This document shows positions 31,292-43,927 of a stretch of 64,000 bases of DNA, one piece after another. The DNA comes from Quillaja saponaria (lineage: Eukaryota > Streptophyta > Magnoliopsida > Fabales > Quillajaceae): contig CM055608.1 of assembly GCA_029379385.1 (NCBI GenBank), forward strand, positions 28,084,350 to 28,148,349. Direction: 5' to 3'. Position 1 is the stretch's first letter; each line of letters opens with the position of its first letter. A model generated the notes under the pieces. That model saw nothing but the letters and a program-made list of their open reading frames with translations, had not been told where the DNA came from and searched no databases. The translations under genes and the position numbers were made by a program.

Positions 31292-32790
31292 ATATATCAG
31301 ATATTTCAATTTCAGCGCTTGATGTACAAATATTATGTTCTTTTCTTCTTGTAGTTTTTTCCCCGTTAAATTTTACTCAGAGTTTGTCGATCTTTACTAT
31401 TTAGGATTTAAAACTTGTAGATGAGTTTGTAAAGTTCTCATCTCAATCAAGAATTTTGACCAACATTAATATTTGTAAATCTCTCTTCTATTAGTTTGTC
31501 CATTTATGCAGGATGTGAAGACACAGATGAGATACGTTCTGGTTTCATTTTCTCTAGATTTCATATCAAAAGCTAGTAGTATTTGTGAGTATGATTTTTT
31601 TTTAAAGAAGAGATAAAATTTTATTAATTAATATATATAAATACAATATTAAATGAACTGCTATACTTACATACATTAAAAAAACTGAAAAAACTTCATG
31701 TTTTATATTACACCCTAAAAAAAATATATATTATAAATAAATTTTAACTCTCATTGTTAATTAAAACTGTATTCTCTTTATTTTGAAACATGACATGAAT
31801 TTCATTATATATAATGGATTAGGAATCTCCACTATAAATTTTTTATTAATGTGAAATTTATTACTAAACACAATACACAAATCGAAACTTACCAAACTTT
31901 CTAAAGAAGAGAAACAAGGTCTCCTAAGAAGAAAATTACAAAATTACAAAATCTTAAAATCATATATATTATAAAAATAATTATAGACTGATAAATTTAT
32001 GAGACTCTTCGAAAGAGACACATAGCCTAAGATTCATATAATTTGATAGAGTTTTTATTTTTATTTTTATTTGTCTTGTAATTTTTTACTTATATCCTCA
32101 CTTTTTGGACGTAGCCTAATTTTGTTATAGGTTCACAGTTGCCTCTCTCTATAACTATTTTTTTGCGAGCTTAAATTTCCATGTTTAATCTAATTCGAGA
32201 TTCGCAACTATCATTCCTTACAAAAACATTACAAATATTGCTTCTCAATCATGTCTTATCACTTGAATCATATCTTATAGGTTAATAGAGAGTATTTTGA
32301 AACAATGACAAAAGGGTTAACCAACAATATAAAAGTTATTATATCTAAAAGAATATTAATTTCATAATTTTAACTGAAAATGTTATCCATATATATTTTT
32401 CAATTTTCCTGAATAGCTTAAAGGCAAAAGATATGTAGTAGAATAACATATTTCCCATGTATAAAAAAACAAAAAAATAATTTATATATATTGTCAGATT
32501 TTATTTATTTATTAAATGGCAGTAAAAAATATATAGGTTCATAAAATCAAACGGCTGACGGTGGGAGATCATAATCCGAAATGACCATGATAGCCTCCTT
32601 GCAATTGAACCCTTACAATTATATTCAATTCTCACTTTTGCCCTGAAATTTAATCATATTTCGCCTTTTTTTTTTTAACCCCAGTTAGATCAATCTCAAT
32701 AGCCCTCTTTTCTGGCTTTGTAGATTTTGTAGCCCTTTCGGAATCAACCAAGCCCCCCTGGAAGCCTGAACAAGAAAAGTCACACGCCTA
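31292..32790. other. Intergenic, AT-rich
   Basis: Between the WDR26-like pseudogene and the AMBRA1-like gene, in tandem orientation. No gene. The right end (about 32790-32820) is a GA-rich run (GAGAGAGAGAGAAAGAG) that probably belongs to the promoter or leader of the following gene. Confidence 0.5.
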
Positions 32791-32958
32791 CTCAGAGAGG
32801 GGAGAGAGAGAGAGAAAGAGTCTTATTTATTCGCGAAGTTCAAATCCAATTCCGGCAATCCAAACAGGGAATTGGGTTTGAGAGATCAGAAAAATTTCTC
32901 TCACTCTCAGATTGAGCATTACTGCTGACCTGAATTTCTATGGTTTTCATTCATAAAA

Positions 32959-35900
32959 ATGACAAGACGTTCACGCCCGCATGATCAGACCTTTCTTGCA
33001 TCCCCGTCTTCTAATTATTCACGCGGAAGGTTAGAATTTTGAGTTTTAGATGACCCTTCTATCAGCATCCATGTATTTTAGTGGATTTTTTCCTTTTGAA
33101 GTTTGTTTTTCTCCCATTTGCTTGATTCTCGAGAAACTAAGTAGATGGAATGGAAAATGGAATTTTGGATTTTATAGGATTGGGGTTTCCGGAGGAAGTT
33201 GCAAGTTGTCTTAGAGAAACATGAATAATTTTGGTTCAGTTCTATACCTTTGCTGTATTTATGTTTCTTTGTTTATTTATTCTTATATCTGTTTTTGGTG
33301 TTATAATGCTAATCATGATTATTTACATGTAATTGTTGATCAAAATACCTTTTTGTTTTGCCTTGCACTTGATTTCGTATCTTATGCTGCTGTTTGAGTT
33401 TATCTGGCTTACTTGAAGGTGGCAATTTTCAATTCCAATCAATTTCTGTTTAAATATCACGGCCAAAGACCCAGCTCCTGTCCCAGCAGTATATATGTTG
33501 ACATCAAAGTGTTTAATACTGCGTGACCCACCAGCATATCTAAGAACTTTGAAGAAAATACAAATTGGAATAATGAATATTTATTCCTAACAGAATGAAT
33601 GTTCTTTAACTTCTTATACATGCTGTGCTTGGTCATGCCAAATTTATTTTTTCTTGGTACATGATTATTTAAGTTTCGTTTGAACTCTGGTAACACCTAT
33701 ACTAGAGCCATGGTTATTTGCAGGCCTCAATGGTGACTGTGATATCAGAATTGGTAGTTTGTAGTTTTCTCCGATACTTTAGAGCCTTCCAACTTTATAA
33801 TATCAAGCTTATAGTAGTCATATTTAGCTGAAAAAGCATTTTTTTTTAACACTTATTACAAGAATTTCAACTTCTAATTTTTAGAACTTTCTTACATGAT
33901 GAGCCCCTCATTCAGTGTATTTCTAATTTTCCAGTGGTAGAAATGTTTTTCATTTGCTAGCACAGAGAGAGATTTCTCCTAGAACAAAACATGTGCCTAA
34001 AAGGCAGTGGGGAGAATCCTCTAAGAAATCTGGTTCTGTCCCTGGCCCTAAAAGTGAAGCAGCGAGAGATGCAAGATGTGGTCTTCTTTCATGGTACTCA
34101 AAAAACTTAGTGTATTTTGTTATATATCATCAAAGGGAAGCAAGGCTCGTCAGAATGTGGGTTATTTCCCTTCAAGATGAGGAATGATTTATCTAATGAT
34201 AATTTTCCAGGGTTGAGGCAGAGTCATTACGGCATTTAGCAGCCAAATATTGCCCTTTGTTGCCCCCTCCAAGGTCTACTATAGCAGCAGCATTTAGTCC
34301 TGATGGAAAAGTGCTTGCTTCCACACAGTAAGTTGTAATTTTTTTTTCTTTCTTTCTTTTTATTTTTCTCCTTTACTGTTTTTATTTAAAGAATTTTTTC
34401 TTTATTTTCATAATGTTTCTTGTTTGACACATTCAGTGGTGACCACACGGTAAAGATTGTTGATTGCCAAAGTGGAAATTGCTTAAAGGTGTTGATTGGT
34501 CATAGGAGGACACCCTGGGTGGTAAAGTCGAGTTCTCCAATTATACTGTAGTTCACCGTTTGTATGCTCATTAATTTTGTCTTCTTTTTATTAATACTAA
34601 AAGTCTAATTAATGGATCTTCTTTTCATCAAGTTCAATCAAGTCTAGTGTGAAAGAGTGACAATTTCGTGAAATCAAGTTCATTAAAATTGCAATATTAT
34701 TTGCTTATAAAGATATATAGAAATAATGATAACAATAAATTGTGCTATTACTTAGTAAGTTCCTACCTAGATCTTGTCTACACGGTGTATTTATGTTAAT
34801 TTCTCTCTTACACTTTGCTCTACTTGGCTTGGTACTTCTATTAAAAGTTATATATATTTTCATCTATATGGAATCTTCCATGTCAAATATGGTGGCTGGC
34901 ACTTAGGACTTTGTCTCAGATTGGATCATGAATCATGATAAACTATCATGCTTTAGCATCTATTGTAATCTGGGTCCTGGTTCATGAGAGAAAAGTGTCA
35001 GCAATATCTCCACTTGTTATTTTTTGTTCTCCAACTCACTCTTGAGGTTGTGCATGCAAGCCACCCAATCTTTATTAGGGTAACAAGCTCTTTGGTTAGA
35101 TAGGGAATGCTTGCTGGTGCTGATTCTTGTATATGTACCCGATAGTTATTAAGGATCTTTATCTTATTTTGATACTTTGGGTGTATTTACATGTTGTGAA
35201 TGATTAATTTGTCCTCACAAAATGTCCTTTATTATCTGCATTTTTTTTTCAAAGACTATTAGGTATGAATGCCAATGGCACATGCTCATGCTTGGCAGGG
35301 CAAGAGGCATTGTTCTTCCTAGCCCTACCTCTCCTGCAAGAATTTTTTATTATGTTTAGTTCATTTCCTGTTCTTAAAGTATACACCATTATCAGATTCT
35401 GATGCCTGCAGATGACATGTTTATAGTTTGTATTCTATCAAAGTACTAATGGACCATTTACAGGTTAGGTTCCATCCTCTGCATCCTGATATACTTGCAA
35501 GTGGGAGCTTGGATCAAGATGTTTGCTTATGGGATACAAACACATCAGAGTGCATAGTATCTCATCATTTCTGTAATTTCAACTCCAAATCTCTTAGATT
35601 ACTTTTGGCAACTATGCCCAAAATTTTACTAAATTCTTGAGCTTCTTGTTATTATACGATGATGAATCTTATTGTTGGTTTTGTTCTCCTAGATCGTCCC
35701 ATTGCATCCATTGCTTTCCATGCCCAAGGCGAAATACTAGCTGTTGCATCAGGCCACAAGGTATTAGTTCTTGTATTGCAACTTTTCATGTCTTCAGAGA
35801 TTGCCTCTTTTGGGCTGTCTTATTTCTGGTTTTCCAATCATGGTTTTGAGGATCTTAGTGGCATTTGAAATATTGTTTCAGCTATACATATGGCACTATA

Positions 35901-38900
35901 ACAAGAGAGGGGAAGTTGCTTCACCAACTTTTGTATTGAAGACAAGGCGTTCACTTAGAGCAGTGCATTTTCACCCACATGGTGCTCCATATCTTTTAAC
36001 GGCTGAGGTAACTAAGCTTGTGTTATGTTCATTAATTGTCTTCTCATACTATTATATTATCACATTGTTGCACAATATGCAGGTCAATGATCTTGACTCC
36101 TCAGATACGTCAATGACACAGGCAGTGTCCCTTGGTTATCTACATTATCCTCCTCCTGCCATTTTTGTGGCAAATGAACATCCCAGGAAACATAGTTTGG
36201 CAAGTGAACTACCTTTTACGTCATTACCTTTCTTGTTCAGGCCTTCGAATGCTCAAGGTGATTCAAGAATAGAATTGGAGCATGCTAATAGGGATGTCAA
36301 TTCTAGCATCATGCAAGTTGATTTTTCTGCCTCGGTGCAATCTCAAAAAGATGCAAATGTAGCAGAGAAATATGATAGTACAGTGTCTCCCACGGATCCA
36401 ATTCCTGATATTCCCTCTGGTGGACAAAATAGTATTAGACATACTTCTAACACCTCTTTCTCTAATGGAGTGGGAATTAGCCCTAGTAATGCTGGGTTTG
36501 ATGGTATGGAGACTGATGAAAGGCAGCCTGTTGAAGAAAGGCAATATGGAAACTCAACTAATGTTAATACTTCTAATGATATACTGCATGTACAAGAGAG
36601 AAATCTACGGAATCACGGGGTTTTTGCTGAGTTTTTACCATCAAGAGACCCTGCTGGATGGGAGTTATCCTTTCTGCAAGGTTGGGTAATGGGTCAAAAC
36701 CAAGCCAGTCTTCACTCCATGCTCCCTCACATGGGTGTTTGTCATGACCACTTAGCTCACCAGGGTGGTTCTTCAACTGTGGATCCTCTTCTGTCAAATG
36801 ATAGCCTGGAGGCTGCCACAGCGTCTTTAGCATTGCCAGGCAGCATAGGTTTATCTGGAACTTCTGGGAGCTCAAGCATGCGAAATCATGTTCCACACTC
36901 TCAAGTTTCTGTATTTGATTCTGGGAATGTTGCAGCTTCTACTGATACCCCTTATGACGGGACTGATATTCAAACCATTATTAGTAGGATCCAATCTGAA
37001 CTTGCCACATCAGTGACTGCTGCAGAGCTTCCTTGCACTGTGAAATTAAGAGTATGGTTGCATGACATTAAAGATCCTTGTGCGCCACTTACTGCTGAAA
37101 GATGCCAGTTAACCATACCACATGCTGTCCTTTGTAGGTATGTCAGAACTTGTGGTGCTCAGAAACTTAATGCTACTGCATTTATTTTATTTTATTTTAA
37201 GTTTAAATTGCTTTCCCATTCTTTTGCATTTTCTTGTGAAGTGACCATGTATGCAAATAATGTTACTTGGCAAAAAGAACATAAGCTTTAAATTCTCGTT
37301 CAAAGAAATAGATTGCTTTTGACCTAAGTATGTATGATGTCTTGCATTTACATTTTCTTTGGTTTTCAATGAACTTTATGATTGTACCTCTAAGTTGCAA
37401 TTATATTGCAGTGAAATGGGTGCTCATTTTTCACCATGCGGGAGATTTTTAGCAGCTTGTGTTGCATGTGTGTTTCCTCATATGGAGTCTGATCCAGGAT
37501 TACCAAGTCTAGTACACCAAGAGCCTGGAGCTGCAACATCTCCAACTCAACATCCAATCTCAGTTCACCAAGTCATTTATGAGCTTCGCATATATTCCCT
37601 CGAGAAGGCAACGTAAGGCTTTGCATCCTTTTTCAGCTTTTGGCTGGCATTCCTCTCTCTCATCAGTCTTACTATTTAGTTTGTACGACTCCCTTTAACT
37701 GAATCTGAATTTCATATTCATTCTACTAAAATAGATTTGGATCTGTGCTTGTGTCACGGGCAATTAGAGCTGCTCATTGTCTCACTTCAATCCAGGTCAG
37801 TTTCTTTTGTAGACAAACTTGACTTTTGATTATGTCTTTTATGCTTATTATCTGGGTATTTTATCATTCATTACAACTGATCCATGTTCAATCATGATAT
37901 GAAATAATGGTTGTATACTTGTATTGATGTAGGATTAGTCGAAACTTCTGTTACTGTTTGTCTATTTAGTTTATATGGGGGCTAGCTTAAGTTTCCTATT
38001 TATGTTTGAGTTTAAATTTCAGTTACTTCCAGAATTATATAAAATTCTGTAAACCATTTGGCTAAACTAATAAAAAACAGGTTGCAGTACACTGTTTTAA
38101 ATCTCAACTACATGCTCTGTACATTCCTCTTTTTATGATTGTTGGGTAGACATACTTACCAGAAAAAAAAAAAATTGTTTTCTATTTGTGATCTACAAAT
38201 ATTAAGAGCTTTTTAAATATCTTTTAAGTGCAGCAGCTACTGATTTTGCTGTAATATATGGGGCACGCTATTTATTTTGCTAGCTTATTGTCTCTTTCTC
38301 TGTTTCCCTCACCCAATATCAACCGTGGTTCCTTCTTTGTTTTCGTTCTATCTTTCTCATTCCACACATGACCATGGATGTTTATCATATTATAGGATTT
38401 AATTTTTTGACACCTTGCCTGTCCCCTCTCCACTGCATGCATAAACATCTCTGGTTCTTGCCTCTTTAGTTTATTTTAAGCACTTTAAGTAGAAACCATA
38501 GTTACCAGTACCTGTTGACTATCTGTGTCCACATTCTGGGATCGTGGTACTTTTTTGTACCGGGATCATTGGTTCCAATTTTGTTTCTCATTTGCTGTTT
38601 TTCATGCAAGAATATCTCATCTTTTGTAACCTAGTTTTTGTACTAATGTTCAATATTTTTATTCTGAGTGGCTTAAAGAGTGTTTTCTTTGTTAGGTTTT
38701 TTGTACTAATGTTCAATATTTTTTATTCTGAGTGGTTTGAAGAGGGTTTGCTTTGTTAGGATTGTCTTAATCAGTGACAAATACTTCATTCTAATTCCAC
38801 ACTGTATCTGGTTTCTTCTACCCTTCCTCATAAATGTTGAAACTTGATATTAGCATATATCTCTTTATTAGGACATCTTGGAAAGGTCTATTTTTAATTT

Positions 38901-41773
38901 GGACATATCATGATGGTCACAAAAATTGTTATTTTCTTCCACTATAATTGAAGTACTAAATCAATTGGTATATTTTCATATGTCGTCATATTTGTGTTCT
39001 CTAACATAATCATTGCTTGAGATGGTTAGAGAACACGACTCCTTCTCAAGCTTATTTATGTCCTCCCTTATATGTATATATTTTGATGGCTGGTTTTAGT
39101 TCCTCATATTTAATGGTGTTTGAGAAAACGTTTCCATATTGCATGTTTCCACTATCCTGCAGCTCCATGAAAAGAAAAACCAGTTTAAGATTGATATAGA
39201 CCAAGTACTGGATATATATGGCTGTCATATATAGATTGTGCATGAATATCTAATAATTGTTACCTCTGACTCCCTCTGTCTTTAACTTTCAAATTCTGTA
39301 TGTTTATTTGGTTGATTTAATTAGTCAAGCGGTGAAAACATGAACTATTTGGTTATGTAAGATGCAGAAAACATGTAGATTTTCCTGGATTTGGAGGTCA
39401 TCTTTCTTCAATTTATCAGTTATAACAGAAGAGCTTGCATAGTGCAACTGATGTGTAACTGTTCTTTTACATGCAGTTCTCACCCACATCTGAGCACATA
39501 CTGCTTGCCTATGGTCGGCGTCATGGTTCCCTTCTTAAAAGTATCGTCATTGATGGAGAAACAACTTTACCTATTTATACAGTGTTAGAGGTAAATGACT
39601 TTTTTCTGTCTAATGCTGATTTTTATTAAGCTGTGTTCTTTTCTTTGTGGAATAATGTGTTCCCTTTAGGAATTTTGGTTCATGTTTTTTTAGGGTCTAT
39701 TTGGGAGTTTGGAGGAAGAGGAGAGTAGTGTGGAGGAAAAATGACACTTCTCATTCCTCCTATTTGGGAGTTTAAAAAAAAAGTTGGTAGAGGATAAAAC
39801 ACATTTCTTTTTTGAGAGATGTGTGGAAAGGAGAGAAGATATGTTATTATATACTACTACGATTTTGCCCCTAAAATATTTTATTTGAGGATTAGCAAGT
39901 ATTTAGTAAAAATGATAGGGGTATGCTTGTCATCACAAAAAAAAAATTATAATGTACCTTATCACCCCTCCAAATTCTCTCTATTTGGAAGAATTAAAAA
40001 AAATAGGATTTGAAGGGATTTGGAGAGGTACATATACGCCCCCATTTCCTCTCTCTTCCTTAAAAAATAAATAAATAAATAATCTCCCAAACCGAGAAAA
40101 AGGTACAATACAATCTCCTCTCCCTCCTCTTCTCTCTCTCCATTCCCCTCCATTCAAATGAGGCCTTCAGAAAAGTAAACACCTCCTATTTAGTATTGGA
40201 GTTCTCCCTGTAAATTTAGGATTTTTACCAGAGATGAGTTTCAATAGTAGGTTGAGATTGGCTGGTAGGTATATAGTATTGGAGTTCTCCTGCCAGAAAG
40301 TTATATTGTCTTGTAGGGGATTTTAGGAGTCTCATAGAGCTCCTCATTCATCTTCCTCCTTGGTAAGTTGTTTCTAAGTACACCATATTCATTTGTATGT
40401 ATAGATGCTGGAGAGGGATAATGAATGCTACAACTTTCTCAGATGATTCAAAGAGATGCATAACATTTATATAATGGCATGAAAAAAAACCATGGATGTG
40501 TACCAAGCTTTCTTCATCTGTTGAAAGACCACACGCCACTATATAAAATACTCCCTCTGGTTCAGTGTCACTATTTTGGAGATTTACTAAACTCTAGAAT
40601 GATGTTGGAACGCTAAGAACGATGACTGGAAATGCTACTAAAGCCTTTGTTTTTCTCGGTCATGACTCATGAATGCTTGGCTAGCCAAATTTGGCCTTAA
40701 TGGTCCTGTTAATACTAGTATCTAACCCTCATCGTGCTTTGACTTTGAGGAACTAATTCACCATTTTTCAGTGCTTTTTATCTTCATCTTTGCACATCAT
40801 TTCCATAAACATATGGGAAGATAGGAAACCTTTGCATAAAGTGTTTTGTATAGAATTTCGAATCTTTAGTTATTTCAGTTAAGTAAGATTGAAGTACCAT
40901 TATAAGACTTAGGAGGCACTAGTTGCCATATAGAGCTCCCTTGTTGTATTTTGTGGAAACATTTTAACATATTGACCATATGGGTTCCATATTTGGACTC
41001 CCATCCTGTATTTACTGTCTTCTGCATTTGCAGGTGCCGTTGTCTTCCTAGTTAGAGAGGGATTCATAAGTAGAAAGAAATATGATATAGAAGTAGGGCA
41101 TGTGGGAGGTAACTATGAAAATGTATTCAATTAGGATCGAAGTCATAAAAAAGACCTATCTTTAGACAATCCCAACATTTTCCTGAATTTAAGGGCAGGC
41201 ATTTGTACAAGCAAACCCAAATCTATTACAAAAAGACAATCACTAAGATAATAGCATACAAAATAGATAGAGTATTCTACTTATAATACATCCTAATTTT
41301 CCTTCAACTACTTTTCAAACCGTCAACATTAAGTCTTTTCTTTTCCTGAATCAGAGGAATGTGTGATTTGTGCCTGTTTGAGGGGTCAAGATGAGATGAT
41401 TTGTTATTTCTCTCATGAGTCATCCCTTCCTTGATAGCTAGAGTTTCTCTATGATGGACTTACTGATTTTCTTTTGTCATTCAGGTATACAGAGTATCAG
41501 ATATGGAACTGGTCAGGGTACTTCCTAGTTCAGAGGATGAGGTCAACGTTGCATGCTTCCATCCCTTTGCTGGTGGAGGTCTTGTTTATGGAACAAAGGT
41601 GTGCTTTTATGTGTTACCTGAAAACTATTAGAATTCACATTCTTGATTCTAAGCCCCTTTGCTTCTAACTATAGGAAGGAAAGCTTAGGGTCCTCCAGTA
41701 TGATGGTGCTGATGTTGTGAATAACAGTGGACCGATCTACTTCCCAGATGACAATGCAGTTGGTGTTGCCTAA
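32959..41773 (+). CDS. AMBRA1-like WD40 protein (candidate DDB1-CUL4 substrate receptor)
   Basis: AMBRA1/DCAF3 proteins bind DDB1-CUL4 ligases and, in animals, link to autophagy; the plant role is inferred. Exons: 32959-33029, 33968-34093, 34211-34327, 34437-34521, 35464-35572, 35693-35760, 35882-36007, 36083-37137, 37412-37612, 37735-37795, 39477-39590, 41485-41598, 41675-41773; 2346 nt, 781 residues. The N-terminus (MTRRSRPHDQTFLASPSSNY) precedes WD40 blades: STIAAAFSPDGKVLAST, GHRRTPWVVRFHP, DILASGSLDQDVCLWD, RPIASIAFHAQGEILAVASG, TRRSLRAVHFHPHGAPYLLT. A long Ser/Asn-rich low-complexity middle in exon 8 is typical of the family. The C-terminal half has more WD-like blades (EMGAHFSPCGRFLAAC, DEVNVACFHPFAGGGLVYGT). 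Exon 2 is taken to start at 33968 because the more obvious acceptor after CTAG at 33960 would put a stop in frame. A 3' UTR exon may follow at 43682. It appears intact. Confidence 0.88.
38634..38760. repeat. 63-bp tandem duplication in AMBRA1-like intron 10
   Basis: Units 38634-38696 and 38697-38760 share TTTGTACTAATGTTCAATAT, then ATTCTGAGTGG and end CTTTGTTAGG, with about six differences. Confidence 0.85.
39692..40166. mobile_element. MITE-like foldback in AMBRA1-like intron 11
   Basis: The left end AGGGTCTATTTGGGAGTTTG and the reverse complement of the right end (AGGCCTCATTTGAATGGAGG) are similar, giving imperfect terminal inverted repeats around a 475-bp body. The body is purine-rich on the left and pyrimidine-rich on the right, so it could fold back. 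No transposase sequence. A non-autonomous DNA transposon is the best reading; the family is not known. Confidence 0.45.
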
Positions 41774-41882
41774 TCAGCAAGGTTTTTCTTCTTTTTGGTT
41801 TTTAATTATTATTTATTAAAGAGCTACTCTAAGTGATATACATTTCCTTAATTTCATAAATGCAAGTGTTGTCAAGTGTGTG

Positions 41883-41886
41883 TTTT

Positions 41887-41917
<31 letters not shown>

Positions 41918-41920
41918 GGG
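41883..41920. repeat. T14-G24 homopolymer tract
   Basis: Fourteen T (41883-41896) followed directly by twenty-four G (41897-41920), 110 bp after the AMBRA1-like stop codon. A G-run of this length is rare in plant DNA and may be a true microsatellite or an assembly or sequencing artefact. Confidence 0.8.
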
Positions 41921-42177
41921 CGCTGCTGCTTCTTCAATTTGCACTACATGTTCTCATATAACCTATAGAGCTAGTATATTGTCATTTGATTCTTGGTTGC
42001 CATTATTTGAAGTTTATTATGATGTGCATTATTTAATCATTTTGTTGCTTATTCACTGTGGTATTGTAGTACACACTGACACGATTACATGAATACTTAT
42101 ACTATTCACAATATTATCTGCAGTTCCATTGTAATATAGGCTTATATAGTTGAAAACTGAAAATAGCATCACATAGA

Positions 42178-42318
42178 CCCTTGGCCTTGGTTTAGGTGGT
42201 AAAAGAATAGGTTGTTCCTGGGGTAGCAATAGGTTTAAGTTCAACTTTATTGATGTAGGACAACGTAGGTTAATCGGAATCTTTGTGCTGGTTTTTGTTT
42301 GTTTGTTTTTTTTGATAA
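42178..42318 (+). mobile_element. tRNA-derived SINE-like sequence
   Basis: TTGGTTTAGGTGGTAAAAG resembles a tRNA A box and AGGTTTAAGTTCAAC about 30 bp later resembles a B box, the arrangement of plant tRNA-derived SINEs. The sequence ends in a T-rich stretch (GTTTGTTTGTTTTTTTTG), also common in plant SINEs. No target duplication was found, so the boundaries are approximate. Confidence 0.45.
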
Positions 42319-42320
42319 GT

Positions 42321-43927
42321 AAATCGCAATGCATCTTGCTCAGCAGAGGGCAGTTTGGAAGAAGGGTATCGTCAAAGACCTCTCGAGGTGGATATGACAT
42401 GCTTCTTTTTTAAAGGAACAGTGGCAGCAGTTGTATTTAGGTTCTTGAGAGGCTAGGGTTAGTGTTTTGGAATTATAAATGGGCTAGAAATTTGGGGTTA
42501 TAATAGATTGGGATTTATTTGGAATCAAAAGGATGATTGGGAGGTTCAAATATCCAATCTGTTTCTGGCCTGTGAACTTTACCCACGACAACTGATTTTA
42601 GGGATCAAAGGGTTCGTATGGGAAATGGGGAACTAGGGTTTTGATGGTAGGACTATGTGTGGTTTCTTTCTAGAAATCAGATCTTGAATCACAGAAGATA
42701 GAACAGAAATTAAGGGAAGAAGAGAAGAAAACCTAAGCATCACACCTCTGTATTAGGGTTCCTTAGGCCTCACATCTAGGGTAAAGTTCCACGACACAGC
42801 TATATCTCAGCAAAGCTTTCATTTGATAGTCTCTTCTAAAAGAAGGACATAAAATGTCTTTATATAGGCAACCAAATAACATAATTACAATCGACAGATG
42901 ACTAAACATAACCCTAATGTTAATTATTGTACAATTAAATTAAGATCCCCAATCACAATTAACATCAAAATCATAACTTTCAATCTCTATTTTTATTGGC
43001 TTTCGTTCAATTTCTATCATTATTAATATAAAATAAGAAAGAAGTAAAACTTTGCAAATGAGTTAAGATTAAGATTGTTGGGATCAGCTTGTAAAATTCA
43101 TAAACAATCAATTTGTTGGCTTTTTAGTCATTATATTTGAGGTTGAAAATTGATTTGGTGATTCATTATGAGTATTCTTTGTTCCTACATCCAGGATTAT
43201 AGGTAGAGCATCCTGGCAGAGTTATCTCTTAGGAAGAGGAAATCTGTGTGGGGACGATATAAATGGTTTGAAAATTGAGGTCACCTAAGGATTTGCTAAT
43301 GGTTTCGAATAGGACATATTAACTATGAGTGGACAAATATATTGTGATTTAAGAAAACTTATAAATGGTGAATAGTGGCAAATTCTTTTACATTTTTCCT
43401 GTTGGGTCAGACAGAATGACCATTGAACATGGGAACTCTTTTGAGGATAGATTTGGGAATAATGAAGTCAAAATTTGCATGTTTTCTCCGATCTACTCTC
43501 AGGAAACTCCGATGTAATCAACTCAAGAAAGCAAAATTTTGTACCATGATTTCTCAATGCCTTATATATCATATGCTTTTACCAACATATTTCACCATTC
43601 AACAGTTGCTACCTTTTAAAATGGTTATTTAGACTTAAATTTTGATCTGTGACTTCTTCCGATCTTAACATCTGCTTTCAGGTTGCAGCACATGATTTGA
43701 GCTCAGATGAGCCATGTACTACAAATACAACTGTTGCTAGGTAGAGACTGCTGGTACACACTAAAATTTGATTTACGTTAACTTAGGTTTCCAAATAGAT
43801 GAATGCCTTGCCATTACGGCTTCCAGTGTGAATTGAGGAAATCGCAATGCATCTTGGTCAGCAGGCGGCATTTCTGAAGAAGGGTATCATCAAGACCTCT
43901 CGAGGTGGATGTGACATACTTCTTTTT
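42321..43927. repeat. Direct repeat of a 90-bp 3'-UTR-like segment
   Basis: 42321-42409 and 43839-43927 share AAATCGCAATGCATCTTG, GAAGAAGGGTATC and GACCTCTCGAGGTGGAT, about 88% alike, in the same orientation 1.5 kb apart. The right copy follows a CAG acceptor at 43681, so it probably lies in a 3' UTR exon of the AMBRA1-like gene and the left copy in the preceding intron. The sequence between them has no recognised gene. Confidence 0.75.

Noticed and set aside
35771..36082. N-terminal extension of the 506-codon frame in the AMBRA1-like gene
   Set aside because: Contains intron sequence; the true exons are 35882-36007 and 36083-37137, as shown by splice sites and family similarity.
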